Source of the DNA: Quillaja saponaria
Taxonomy: Eukaryota; Streptophyta; Magnoliopsida; Fabales; Quillajaceae
Reading direction: 5' to 3'
Assembly (NCBI GenBank): GCA_029379385.1
Contig: CM055607.1
Coordinates: 3,782,001-3,846,000, forward strand
DNA: 64,000 nucleotides
Positions 37,676 to 50,816 of this stretch are shown one piece after another. The first letter of the stretch is position 1; each line of letters starts with the position of its first letter. Both the position numbers and the translations under genes were made by a program. Under the pieces are notes generated by a model, which worked only from the letters and a program-made list of their open reading frames with translations, had not been told where the DNA came from and searched no databases.

Positions 37676-39479
37676 CTATTCGTATACATTTGGAACATAT
37701 CCAACCTGCCTAAGGTCCTGAACCAATCTGCCAATCATCTGATATATATCATCTGATTTAGGATGTGATGCATCAAGTACTGTAAATTCATGAACCTCTT
37801 CTTCCAACTCAATGGAACTAGCCCCAGATGGTTTTTGAACTCCTGCATCCTTCATTCGCAACCTCACATCTGCAACTGTGCCCCAATCCCCTGCTTGAGC
37901 GTATATATTTGACAACAGTGTGAAATTTCCAGGATCAGATGGTTCCAATTTAAACAGGTGATCACGCAACTCTTTTGCGAGTTCCACAGCGTTATGCATC
38001 CGGCATGCACCCAGAAGAGTACCCCAAATAATGGCATTTGGTTCCACTGGCATGCTATGCAGAAGCCTAAAAGCTTCTGTAAGATGCCCCCCACGACCCA
38101 GAAGGTCAATCATGCAACCATAATGCTCAATTTGAGGAACAATCCCGTGGTCTCTCTCCATTGAATAGAAGTATTTACGACCCTCCTCAACCAATCCTGC
38201 ATGCGTGCAAGCACATAAGACACCAACAAAGGTAACTTTATCAGGCTCAAATCCTTCATGTATCATTCTAGAGAAAAGCTGAAGTGCTTTCTTGCCATGT
38301 CCATGAACGGCTAATCCTTGGAGAATGACATTCCAAGATACAACATCTTTCTCTGCCACTCCATTAAAGACTCTAAATGCCGTGTCCAAACAACCACACT
38401 TTGCATACATATCAATCAACGCATTGGACACTAGAGTAATACATTTAAATCTAGTCCTTTCAATAGAGGCGTGAACTTTCTTTCCCAATCCAAGCAAACC
38501 AGACTCTGCGCATGCGGCTAAAATACTAACAACAGCACCAACATCAGGCTTCAATCCAGACTCCTCCATTTGATCGTACAAGGCAGTCGCCTCTTTTGCA
38601 AGCCCCTTCTCAGCATACCCAGATATTATTATAGTCCAAATAACTAAATTTTTTACAGGCATCTTATCAAACAACATACGTGCCATTACCATATCTCCGG
38701 CTTTACTGTATCCTGTAACCATGGTTGACCAAGAGACAACATTCCTCTCAGGCATCTTCTCAAAGAACTTAAATGCTTCGTTCATTTCTCCTGCCTTTAC
38801 ATACCCATCTAACATTGTGTTCCAACTAACCATATCTCTTTCATGGCATTTCATCAAACAACTGGCAAGCTTCGTCCAACTCACCGGCTCTAACTAACCC
38901 ACCAATCATAGAATTCCAAGATACAGTATCCCGCTCAATCATCGCCATAAACAACTTCCTAGCTGCAATAACTCCAAGCAATCCACACCTTGAATAAGTA
39001 TCAATAAGCGAATTGGGCACAAATATATCAGAATAAAATCCAATTTTCACAATATGGGAATGAATCATTTGAATTACAGGAAACCGAGAACGTCCAGCAC
39101 ACCCCTTCAGAAGAAAAGGGTAGGTAAAATTATCAGGATACACTCCACTCTTCTGCATTTCAAAGAAAGTTGCAAAAGCCTGCAAGGGCTGGGAGTTCTG
39201 AATGTGAGCCCTGATCAAAGTATTATACAAATGGACATTGGGTTCATGAACTTGTTTGAAAACATTGACTGCCAATACCATTTGGCGGCAAAGAGATAAG
39301 GCTGCTATGAGTTTAGGTGTCACATAGAGGTCCTGATGGAGATTGGCTTTGAGAATTTGAGCGTGAACTTGCTTTACCTGGTTAGAATTCGTGCACTTGT
39401 GGAGTTCAGATAGCTTCTCTTCTAAAATCCTTCGTCTTGAAACCCATGCTGGAGTTCGTACAGGTACAGAAATTTGCAT
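37676..39479 (-). CDS. PPR protein, E subclass (At3g29230-like), with a frameshift
   Basis: Intronless pentatricopeptide-repeat gene. It closely follows Arabidopsis At3g29230 as I recall it, from EEKLSELHKCTNSNQVKQVH through FTYPFLLKGCAGRSRFPVIQ and SASSIELE-type E-domain ending (KPSGASSIELEEEVHEFTV). Frame A starts at 39479 and encodes 212 aa up to GELDEACQLFDEMP, where a TGA (38843-38841) follows at once. Frame B resumes in the same repeat (ERDMVSWNTMLDGYVKAGE) and runs to 37676. One extra base in the ATGCCATGAAAG stretch explains this, since the usual motif is MPERDMVSWN. Combined length is about 600 aa, equal to the Arabidopsis protein. No DYW domain. With the extra base real, translation would stop after a third of the protein. 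Both halves are otherwise free of stops. Confidence 0.88.
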
Positions 39480-42400
39480 TTTGAGACAACCATTTAACTT
39501 AGGAAAATGGAAGAAAAATGGCCAAACTCAACACTAATTGGGAACGACATGATGAGCTTAACTCAAAACAATTGGCATGTCTGAAGTGAATTCGCTCATG
39601 GCTTCTCCACTTCGGTTTGTGTCTTCAGAGTCTGAAACCCAGTCGGAAGATGAAGGAGGAGATATATGTACTTCCGACCTCTTCTGTGTATGAGCAGCAA
39701 ACTGAAATGGGTCATATGAGAAATTTTATCGGGTTATTGTCGTTTGGGGCTTGGGCCAAACGTGTGACTGCATATTTTTAACATGAAATATAACACTTCT
39801 ATCTAAATTCTACTCACTTTCATCATCCCCTATAAAAGTCTAAAACAAATATAAATTAGATTTTTTTGTTAGACTTACTTAGAAACCTAAACACATTGAT
39901 AGGTAAGTTTGTTGTTGAAATTATTGGAAAAAAAAGTAACCAAATAACTCAATTTATATATTGAAAATGTAATTCTTCAGTTGAACTTATTTTAGATAAA
40001 GATAATTTTGTATTAATCTCTTTAATCAATTTTCGATGGGATGTGAAATGCAAAAATGATATGCAAACACAAACACAATCACCAATTAGATATTTTTGTT
40101 AGACTGCTTAACCTTAAAATATTTATATTAAAGATTGTTTAGTGGTTGAATTTCATGAGAAAGTTTGGTTTTATTTTTTTTTTAATGATAGATAGGTAAG
40201 TCCCACTATGCAATATACCATTATTAACTAACAATCACCAAGATTATTGTCATCCATAAACCCTTATATTAGATGGATTTGTACAAAACAAAAAGGTTAT
40301 ATTATATTTCTGTGAAACCCTAATATTAGCTTCGTATTGTTAAATTTAGATTCCACAAGTTGAGGTGTTTTTTACGTGAAGGACCTGTAAGGACAGAGAA
40401 ATAAACTTAAAAGATGTTAAATAATGTAAAATGTAGAGAATAACATAATTTATCTTAGTTTTAATCGCTTATCCTATTGCTATCAAGACTAGTAATTAAC
40501 TTTTTATTCTTTAAGTGCCACAATTACGTAGACTAAACATGTAAAAATAAATGTTGTTAATTGCTTAAATTTAAATATATTAATTGATTAGCAATTAATT
40601 TTTAAATAACAGCAAATCATTTATTATACTTCAACTAACAAAGACACCCAATTTAAATTCATGAAAATGTTGATCCATCAGAAAACGTGTTAAAGGCTCT
40701 CCTAAAATAATTGAAGAGCAAACAAAATAGATGACCTCAAAATAAAATAAATTTATTATTATGTTTTTCATAATAATATAAAAGATTATTCATTAATAAA
40801 ATAAATTTATATTAATATAAAAAGGTATTTGTTATGTTTTTATGCATATAAGCATATTTATACTAAATTTCATATTAATAAAATAAGTATAAAATATTAT
40901 TATTTATAAAATTTTAGTAATATATATTAATTGAGTTGGACTCACTAGTTTACGAATTTTATAAAATTTTGAACTCTCGTATATTAAATAATTTTAAAAA
41001 TAATTCTTGAGCTCTGTTTATTTAAAAATAAATCAAGCTAGGAATTAATCTGAATAACTCACTAGCTATTATGAATAACTACATTGTCGTATATCAGTAA
41101 AAACTTGAGAATATTGCTAAGAATGATATAAGATTAATTAAAACTAGCTAATAAACAGTGAGAATGCACGAGTTTTTTCAACAACAACAAAAAAAAAAAT
41201 TTAAAAATATGCAATTATTATAAATAATCATTTTTTAAAAGAAAAAGAGAGTCAATCTAAACAAATTAACATATTGAGTAAATCATAAGAATAAGATATG
41301 CAATTTTAAATAGTCGTATGATGAAAATAGATTCTAAAAGTATGAAATGACAAACTGAAAAACAAATTACTCACATGTAAAAAATGGAAAAATTGAGAAT
41401 TCTATGCCTTCTATCTAACAATGCTAAAGTAGATATATTATGTACTACATGGAAGATTTTTATCCAAAATTAAAAGTTAATTCTATGAATATGTCAAGCA
41501 TTGTTTACCTCGATAAAATCATAGTGATGGAGATGGATTATATACAAATTATTGTAAGCAAACCATGCTCTAACCGTCTCTTTATTCCTTTATACGATGT
41601 ATACCATTAGCATATAATTTGTGTAAATACATGGATTTCTATAATTTTAAAAAATATATCTTCAAACATTTAGCTAGTATTCTTGTATAATAAAAATGAA
41701 TTTTAGTACTTATTTATTTCCGTTAAAATTTATCTAAGAAAAATACAAAATCTCCATAAATCAAATAGCAATAGGGAAAATAATCAATTCATAATCTTCT
41801 AGTTTAGAGTCATTTACATAAATAACAAACAATAGAATAATCATACATAAAACTTAAAAAAAAATAAAAAATCTACCAAATAAGAAGAAGAAATAGAATC
41901 CGGAGATAATTTTGGAGATTTACTGTTTTTATATCATTTAAATAACGTTTCTCTCTAAGGAATTAAATTATCAATTTAACAAATAAAGTAATAATTTTTC
42001 TAATTGATGTCCTTAAAGCACTTGTTATTTATCGCAATATTTGGTCATAGTTTTAGTATTGTGTAATAAATAATTAACTATTTTAAAAAAAATTTCATTT
42101 CAAATATTATATTTATTATATCTTATCAAGTGACCTTAGAAATGTATTGATTGTGTTGGATAATTAATGAAATAAAACATATAATATGGGTTTTAAATTA
42201 ATAAAATACATTGATTAGTAATTTGTGACAATTTATTATGTTTACAAAAATTATAATTTGTGATCTTTTATTATATTTAAAAATGTATTAATATTAAATA
42301 ATAAATTTCAGTTTTTTTCACTAGTAGTACAAAAAGTTTCAAATTAATAAAAATAACCCTAAATCTGTGGAGGTCATTTATCAGTTTTTTTTTTCCATTA

Positions 42401-42793
42401 ATATTAAAAAAGGTTTCAAATTAATAAAAAATAATAAATTTATTTTGGTCATTTATTACAATTTCACATATTAGAAAAGCCCTTGATTTCATTTTAATAC
42501 ATATGATTCCACCAATCAAGTGTTCAGTAAATTATAAATACTACCAAAAATATGGATGTTTCCTTGGCCGGTGGGGTCTCAAAGCGTACGAGGGTGAGTA
42601 TCTATTCTCGAATCTCCACCTATTACGCTACCTACTTCTTTCCAACACCGACCTTTCAGCAACCTTGCTACAATGCCACCCACCAACAAAGCTGGAAACT
42701 TTACTCGTTTTATCTTCTTGTAGTTCATTTCATTGAATTTTCTCTCTGTTTGGTAATTCGTAACTGGAACTCCAGTCTCCCTCTAAGTTTCCA
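39480..42793. other. Very AT-rich spacer with CM1 5' leader at its end
   Basis: 39480-39770 is the promoter side of the PPR gene. From 39770 to about 42480 the DNA is dominated by short A/T runs with no credible open frame and no recognised repeat family. The last 300 bases are less AT-rich and probably hold the CM1 promoter and 5' UTR. Confidence 0.45.
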
Positions 42794-45700
42794 ATGGAGA
42801 CGAAGCTGTTAAGAGCTTCTGTATCAAATTTTTCTAGACCCAATTATGCTTTTTCCTTACAGAACCGGAAAAGTTGTTGGGCTATTAACCTGGGTTCAAG
42901 TTTTGCAAAGAAAGGCACTTTAGCTATACAGGCTTCTGCAATTTCCGCAGGGTATGTGTACTATAACCGATTGACCTCATCTTATTAAAATTCAGGGTAT
43001 AATTCTTATTGGGTTATGCATATTTTGGTCTTTGTCCTGAGTTGGGTCTGTGTTTTAATCATACTTGGATATCTGGAAATTATGGGATTGCAACTGTGCC
43101 TGGTAAAACCGCATTGGTAGCCCTATGGTGCAAAAAAGGGAAGACTGATACCGTAATGTGCCTTTAATCTCTGCTTGATCATAATCACCAACAAAGTTAT
43201 TACTCTTATTTTTTATTTGATGATGAAAGACATGTGAAACACTTGCAATGTAGATTTTTCTGCCACCAATACCATTTTTTTTATATTGGGGAATATGACT
43301 GTCAAGGTTCTTGTCTTATGTTTCTTCTTTTCCAAATAGTATATTCTCTTGAATTGTTGAAATTTATCCTGTCATATTTTCTCAAATCTTTGTATGTTCT
43401 GATTCCTTTTACCTCAATTATACTAGTCAGTAAATCCTAACTCTTTTGTTTATCTTATGTCTTGAAACCAAGATAACAAATTACAACTCTTTAGCTGCTT
43501 TAGTTATTGACACTCGTATCTTTGCAATACGCGGTCCGCAGCCTCCGGTACTTATGTACAAGTACCCACTAACATGCTTGAAGGCATTTCATCCATAAAA
43601 TATTAGTACATGAGTTGCCTCATTTGAAAGTTCTTATCAAATTTATTATCAGTATGTGCTCTATCCAATTTGAAAACTGCTTTACTGTTTTGTGTAGATC
43701 AGTGCCTATGAAAGGAAGGGTGGATGAGAGCGAGAAGTTAACTCTACCAGGTATAAGACATTCTTTAATTCGTCAGGAGGAGAGCATAATATTTGGCCTT
43801 TTGGAGAGAGCTCAATATTGTTATAATGCGGATACATATGACCCTGATGCTTTATCTATGGACGGTTTCCATGGTTCTTTGGTAGAGTACATGGTCAAAG
43901 AAACTGAGAAACTTCACGCTCAGGTAAAAAAAGAATCATTAAATGTAAATAACAAGATTCGTGGTTTTTTTTTTTTTTTTTCCTGATCGAGTTGTCATTG
44001 CGTAAAGGTGGGTAGATACAAGAGTCCTGATGAGCATCCTTTCTTCCCTGGTGACCTTCCTGATCCAATGTTACCTCCACTTCATTACCCTCAGGTAAAG
44101 AAGATGAGTTAGCAAAAGCAGTTAAGTTTGTTGCTAAAATTTCATGAAGCATCTTCTGTCAAAGAAGATTCTGCTTTGCTAATGATATATCTGTATGTTC
44201 TTTTGCTAAGCAACTAAAATTATATACTTACCTAGACGGGACAAATAATTTTGAAGAAGACGGTAACAATTTTTATAACTTCACTCTTTGAAGGCTGGTT
44301 GTATTTAGAAGTTCCTGACATGGGAGAATGTCGGACAGTATTTACCACTATTACATAAAAAGAGGCTCAAAAATAGAATCACATTATTAATCAATGAATT
44401 GGAATAGTTTGATCCACTGTCATATTTTGATAGCATTCTCTCTCTCTCTCTGCATAGATATGTTGATATACTGTTCCCGAGTCATTTAGGTGCTAACCAA
44501 TTCCAAATCGTCTTTTTGTTATTTGTCAGGTACTGCATCCTATTGCAGACCCGATTAATATAAATAACAAAGTGTGGAACATGTATTTTAGAGACCTTCT
44601 TCCAAGATTGGTCAGGCAAGGAGATGATGGCAATTGCGGGTCAACTGCTGTTTGTGACACAATGTGCTTGCAGGTAATTTTTTGACAAATTCATCCTTTA
44701 TGTAACAAATTTTTTGAAGTAGTTAAAATTTCTAGAGTAATAGTGACACCTCAATAATTCTCAATTAGTTAGCACTTTATGTTTGTGGTCCTCTATATTT
44801 CTTGTATTATGCATTTCAACTACTTGTCCGTTGTTGATCCTCATATCTTGTCCTTTCTCTTTAGTTTATGTTTATTGATAGACACTATCATAAGAATTGG
44901 ATGGTATCGATCAAACAGTAGCACGATTAAGATTCCTTTCAAAGAAGAAAAAACAATTAGGCAGTGTTCATCTGAACTGGTGTAAGATTTCCTGGTGGGA
45001 TTTTAATTTAGCTCCTAAATCGAAAGGTGAATTTTAGAACCTATTCCATGAGAACTTGAGAAGACTTCCGTAGAGTGATGATAAACTCTTTCTTCTTAGT
45101 TAAATGGTGTTTACAGCTCAGGTGTATGCCTGAAAATGCACCCTTAACTAAGGTTCATGGCAGTCCTTTAAAATTTTAATTACTCAGTCTGTGAAAAATT
45201 AAAGATAAGGGCTACTGATTGATTCTGGAGAATATCATGTTGTAAAATATTGCTCCTCTAATTGTGAGTCATTTTCCCCCTCTTTGCCCCAAAATGATAT
45301 CCCATTTCCTTTCAACTCAAACTCAAAATCATTTTAAAAATTGATGGGCATTTGACACTAATCATTTTAAAATCATGTATCCGATACTTATGGTTTTGCT
45401 ATAATAATAACTTCTATAAGAAAAGTTTACTTATACTGGTAACTATTTTTCGTTGAAATAATCAAAAAGAAAATTTCCCATATCTATAGTTAATATTTTC
45501 AATATATTCATTATACAATATTCTGTGACTACTTGTCCCTTTGAGTTTTGAGAGTATAGGTGCAACCATTGGTCAGTGAATTACTTGGAAACTCTTTGCT
45601 TATACACCGTGGTAGCTTATATAAACTTGTGACTTCAGACACTCTCAAAGAGGATTCATTACGGAAAATTTGTAGCAGAGGCTAAATTTCGCTCTTCTCC

Positions 45701-46312
45701 ATATGCGTATGAAGCTGCCATTAGAGCACAGGTATATATTTTTATTGTATGCTTTTCTGCTTGCAATTCCATTAAGTTCTGTTTGCTATCCGTTTAAATT
45801 TTATTCTATGTTAGCTTTCTGTACTGGTGATATACACCTGCTTGAAGTTGTATAAATGTCTGTCTCGGTGGGGCACCAAATATACTCTGGCTCTAAGTTG
45901 TATTGTACCACAACTTTTACATATGGTATTAGCAATTTGCTTGTGGTGCTACTTTGTTGGACTTTTTTATGCCTACTGAAGGTAGCATAGGATGACTCTT
46001 CTTCTGGATGTCATATGCATGTTTGCATTGTGGTGCTAAAAGTATCAGCTTTATCATTTTGGGGTGACTTTGCAGAACAAGGGAAAGTTGATGGACATGC
46101 TGACATTTCCAGATGTTGAGGAGGCAATTAAAAGTAGAGTAGAAATGAAGGCCAAGACTTACGGAGTGGAGGTAAGAGTAAATGAAGAGCATGATGGAGC
46201 TGATCCTGTGTACAAAATAAAACCAAGCTTAGTTGCTGATCTGTATGGCGATTGGATCATGCCATTGACAAAGGAAGTGCAAGTTGCATATTTATTGAGG
46301 AGGTTAGATTGA
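42794..46312 (+). CDS. CM1: Chorismate mutase 1, plastid
   Basis: Converts chorismate to prephenate, the committed step to phenylalanine and tyrosine, in plastids; the plant CM1 form is feedback-regulated by aromatic amino acids. Six exons: 42794-42951, 43698-43923, 44008-44094, 44530-44673, 45639-45731 and 46076-46312, all in phase, giving 314 aa. Seen: a Ser/Arg-rich transit peptide (METKLLRASVSNFSRPNYAF), then the eukaryotic all-helical fold: LPGIRHSLIRQEESIIFGLL, ERAQYCYNADTYDP, FHGSLVEYMV, VGRYKSPDEHPFFPGDLP, LHPIADPININ, RIHYGKFVAEAKFRSSPYAY and the ending MPLTKEVQVAYLLRRLD. The Gly-Ser pair of the allosteric site (yeast G141/S142) is present in GDDGNCGSTAVCD, but the usual aromatic residue before it is Cys (TGC) here. 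Fully open frame. Confidence 0.95.
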
Positions 46313-47763
46313 ACACAGTTCATACCTATGGAATGGTCTATACAGAGTTTGCTATTCTCTGTCTTACCCAGATAGTGGCGGCTACTGGCTATGAGTGATT
46401 GTTCTTGTAGTTAATTGTATGTATGATGACTCTAACATTTGTGTTAATACATATATTGTAACTGGCGGTCTTCAATAAGGATATATGCCATCTTCTCTGA
46501 TGCAAAATCATAAAGGTATTAATTGTAATTCAAGACTTTGATTGAATTGTTCATTCACTATTAAGAGGTTAGTGTTTTATTAATTGGGGATATTGGTTAA
46601 GGGCCTATTTGTATGGAGTGAAGAACGTAGGGAGAGAAAAGGAGATGAGAAGTATTTTCTTTCATAGTTCACTTTTTTAGTTTTTGTAAATGGGAGAATT
46701 TAGAAAGAAATGAGGAGATATATCATAATTTTTGCATGTTGTTGTTAAAATAATATTATTCTTTTTATTATATATTAATATTAAAATAAAATATTTTAAG
46801 GGTATAATTATAAAATTATGTAATAAAATAAAATAAAATAAAAGTTAAATTTAATTTCTTCTACTCTCTTCTTCTTTACTCTCATCTCCTTTCCATCCAA
46901 ATTCTCAAATGAACTATAAGGGTTGCAATGAAATCTTCTAGAATCCATGAGTATAAGTTACTTCAAGAAAGTCTTAATGAAACAAGACAATGTTGGTGTC
47001 ACTTGCACTCATACTCTTGCATTAATACGAGACTAATTTTTTGATCTAGATGAGGTGTCACGGCAGTTTGAATTCAAAATCTTGATGTCTAAATAATCTT
47101 ACTATTGACCAATATCCAATTGGCATAAAAAACTATTAACGTAAGAAACTAATGTATTTCTAACGATGATGATTTATGTGAACTAAAATAACTAAGGGAT
47201 TTGTTACTTAAGAAGAAAAAAAACTAAGTGAACAAAAATGGATCCCATTCTTCATTTCTTTGTTGACAAACATCATCTTATTTATTTTTTTATTTGAAAA
47301 ATATTCAGTTTTTATTCACTAAAATTTATAGTCCACATAGCCTCAGCAATAACAAACAATTTCGTGTATATATTATACTAACCCTAAAATGAACAGACTT
47401 TTCTTCTCTTGAAATTGGACTCGCAAAAGAGAATTTATGTGGAATGAATGGCAAGACCGCAAGGAGACGTGAACTCAAGTATAGTTACTGCGTTTGTAAC
47501 ATCATTTAATTAGGTGTTGCACCATATCAACATCATCACTAAATTTATGTATGATATTTGATTAAAGGCAGACCATTCATATTAGAACTAATCCCTCTAA
47601 AAATTTAAAATTGATAAAGAAACATATTTTTTTCAGAAGGCAATGCCACGCTATCACGACAATGAGCATGGGACTACGCAGAAAGCACATTATCAGTACA
47701 GGATAAGAAGAAGACTTTGGACCTTTTCCCCACCATTTTTTCATTCAAGTAGGTAAGCATGCA
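46313..47763. other. CM1 3' UTR and spacer
   Basis: The first 200-250 bases are the probable 3' UTR. The remainder is AT-rich with only short open frames and no recognised element. Confidence 0.4.
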
Positions 47764-48745
47764 CATGGATACAGTCAAAGCATAAACACTCTCGAGTAAG
47801 AAAGATTAATTATTATGAATATTTTATGAAGGGTGAGCCCTCTTGTTCTTTTAATCCATGTTATTGGATACGAAAAAAAATAATTTAAGTGGGGTTTTTG
47901 TCCTATTGAAACATAATTATTTTATATAGATGGGCAATAGTATAAAAAACACACACATATATATAAATACATAAATTAGAATAATCTTTAAAATTAAAAA
48001 TATAAAATTATGAATTATATTGATTATTCTACTTAGTGATAATTTTGTCAAAATAATATTACAATTTTTCGTATCCGATATAATTTGAAATTATACCAAA
48101 TTGTTAGTAAACGTAATTGAGTCTTATTTTACATTTTAATGTACAATATCTATCCTAATTTTTATTATTTTATACAATATTTTATCTTATCTTATTATAT
48201 TCATGTGAATATATACAGCCTAACTGATTTGCTAATGACCTAGAAGGTTACTGATAATAGATATATGATAATATTTGCCTGGTGTTATAAAAGTTAATTT
48301 ATAATTATGTTCTAAATATTTAACAAGATAAAAGTTTTAATTTAAGACATTTAATGAAAAAATTTACACCTAAATTAATTGATAATATATTAAGAAATTT
48401 ATGGTAATAATATAAAACTATTTTTATTGTAGCCTATATAATTAAAATTGGTGTAATAAAAAATTCACCTATTTAAACTTAGCTTTATAAAAATTTAAAT
48501 AAAAATTATAGTCTGAATTTTTTTTACAAAATTATATTTAGATTGCTTTCAAGTAAGATTGTAAGAGAGTTTATTTTTTAAGTTTGTGTTGTACAAATCT
48601 TCATTAATTTTTAATTTTCACAAAATACATAAAATTAATATAACTATTTGGCACTGACCGTAACCCCAAAGGGCCAAACAGAGCTTCTTTAGACACGGTG
48701 TGTTTGAAACACAGCAGAGGGCTGTGGCTGTGAGACAGCATAGCA

Positions 48746-50684
48746 ATGGAGGGGCTGAGAAAAGGGATTCTATTAAGTTCACCGGCCATGGTGTTTCTGG
48801 TGCTATTGTGCGCCGTGCTGGTGATGTTGCCTGAGGCCTCAGCCACTCGGTGGATTGTAGGAGCTAACATGGGTTGGACCACAAATGTCAACTACACTAT
48901 ATGGGCTAAGGATAAGCACTTCTACAATGGTGACTGGCTCTGTAAGTTCCATCTCTCTCTTTCTCTAGCTAAAATTAATTTAAGCTGAACTCTTTTAAGT
49001 GCTGCCTTTTCTTGTGCTCTTTACTGTGAGTAAATTATAGTTAATAAACTTTACTTCAGCACAATGTTGAAGCTATGCTAGTTAGATCTGAGCAAAATCA
49101 TGCATGGATGAGTTAACAGATTCAAAATACTAACTTTTTCTTTGTTGGGTGCTGGTTAATTTGCCTACTCTTTTACCAAGTGGGTCAAGATCAGAATCTC
49201 TGGAGCTTTTGATGTTAATTTAGTAATTTTTGAAAACTTATGTCGAAATTCAACTTGTCTGCGCGGAAATTTAAATAGGGTTAGTCAAGCTTGTGAAAGC
49301 TTACTCCTTTATGCTTGTTAGCTTAGTCAATTAGCCTTTTCAGTCTAAAATGCTAAATGGTATTACTTTCCCCCTTTAGTAGATTCATAGAGGAAAATAT
49401 ATATTTTTTGGATTCGTAATTGTTCATAGACTTATTGGTTCAGATCTAGCGCTTTAGTTTGCTTTTCTACTGTCTTTCTTTACTTTGTGGAACATTGAAT
49501 CGGTCTTCTCTTTGAGAACTCCTGAAGGGCAAAGATTTACACTTTTGAGCTTTTCATGGCTACTTTATATATGATGCTAGCAAGTTTCCTTCGTCTTCAA
49601 TCTGGTATGCTGTTCCTATGTATAACAATATGCCACAGTTATCCTTTTGGAGTCAACATACTTGACCTAGTAAGTCATTGATTTCTTTAATTTGGTCACT
49701 TTTACCAAATAATGAGTTGTGCATGTTGTAGTAGGCTAAAAAAGTTTGACTGTGTGGCGTATCAAACAGTCTAAGGCTGAAATATGAAAGGGGAATGAGC
49801 AATGGGTATAAGTGAATTATCTTGACCTTTCCTTCTATGGAAGAATGCAGTTTGAGCTACACTAGTTTATAAAAAAGCTCGTAACTTTTTAAAATGTTAG
49901 ACTGAAATTGGACACTATCACCTTTAAAACGAACACAGCAAATGCCGAATCTATGGATTCAGAATCATTTTCTAGATCAGTTTGAGACAATAAATGACAT
50001 GTCAGCCAAGTTATTTTCTTTCAGATGTACCTGTAGAGTGCTAATAGTTTTAAGTTTCGGTTGATTTCTTTGTTTATGCTTTTGGTTTTGAAAAATATAC
50101 AGTAGGATCACTGCTTCAAACATGGTGATGACAATGCCACTTGCAAATATCTGTAATATCATATTTGGTTAATTTATTGAATGGTAGCATAGTGACAATT
50201 GGTCTGATTGCCATTTGCAACGGTTATGTGTTGTTAAATTGTTGTGCCAGTCATATACATTCTTTCAAATGTTTAAAAGTTGATTGTTGTTCTACTTTTT
50301 CTTAGCTGTTGCTGAAAAAGCTGTCATTGTCCACAGATTTTGTGTATGACAGGAACCAAATGAATGTGCTTGAGGTGAACAAGACAGACTATGAGATGTG
50401 TAATGCTGATCACCCCCTTCACAATTGGACTACCAAGGCAGGAAGAGATGTGGCTCCTTTGAATGTGACCCGGCATTACTATTTCATTAGTGGCAAAGGA
50501 TTCTGCTATGGTGGCATGAAATTAAGCCATTCGTGTCGAAAATCTACCACCACCACCTTCATCTTCCCCTGTCAAAAATGGAGCTCCAAGTCTAAACTCC
50601 TTAAGCCAGATTCTTCTGTTTCCAGTTGTTTTTGCCATTGGTGCAGCATGGGATACATTTCTCCGGTTGGTAGTACCCGTTTGA
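48746..50684 (+). CDS. Early-nodulin/lamin-like phytocyanin, left copy, frameshifted near the end
   Basis: Secreted phytocyanin-fold protein of the ENODL/lamin-like group, usually GPI-anchored at the cell surface. Exons 48746-48941 and 50337-50684, joined in phase 1. Seen: a signal peptide (start MEGLRKGIL, core AMVFLVLLCAVLVMLPEASA), then RWIVGANMGWTTNVNYTIWA, FVYDRNQMNVLEVNKTDYEM and HYYFISGKGFCYGGMKL. Both disulphide cysteines remain, but the copper ligands Cys and His of true phytocyanins are Ser and Phe, so it should not bind copper. Against the right copy there is one extra A after ATGAAATT (about 50522-50527). Read as it stands, the frame runs to 50785 and loses its tail. In the other frame the tail is Pro/Ser-rich, then hydrophobic (SQILLFPVVFAIGAAW), ending at 50684 as expected of a GPI-type protein. 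Confidence 0.82.
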
Positions 50685-50816
50685 TCTTCGAAATCCAATA
50701 TTTTCATGAGGATACCCAGTTTGTTACCAGGAAATTCCTAGACCAATTTCTGAAAGGGAATTTTCTTTTCACAATTGTTTTTTAGTTGAGTTGTTTTCTT
50801 TATGAAAGTTCACCTC

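Noticed and set aside
48746..50785. Copper-binding phytocyanin (plantacyanin/stellacyanin)
   Set aside because: The Cys and His ligands are replaced (HYYFISGKGFCYGGM against YFIC..PGHC..GM), so it belongs to the non-copper ENODL/lamin-like group.
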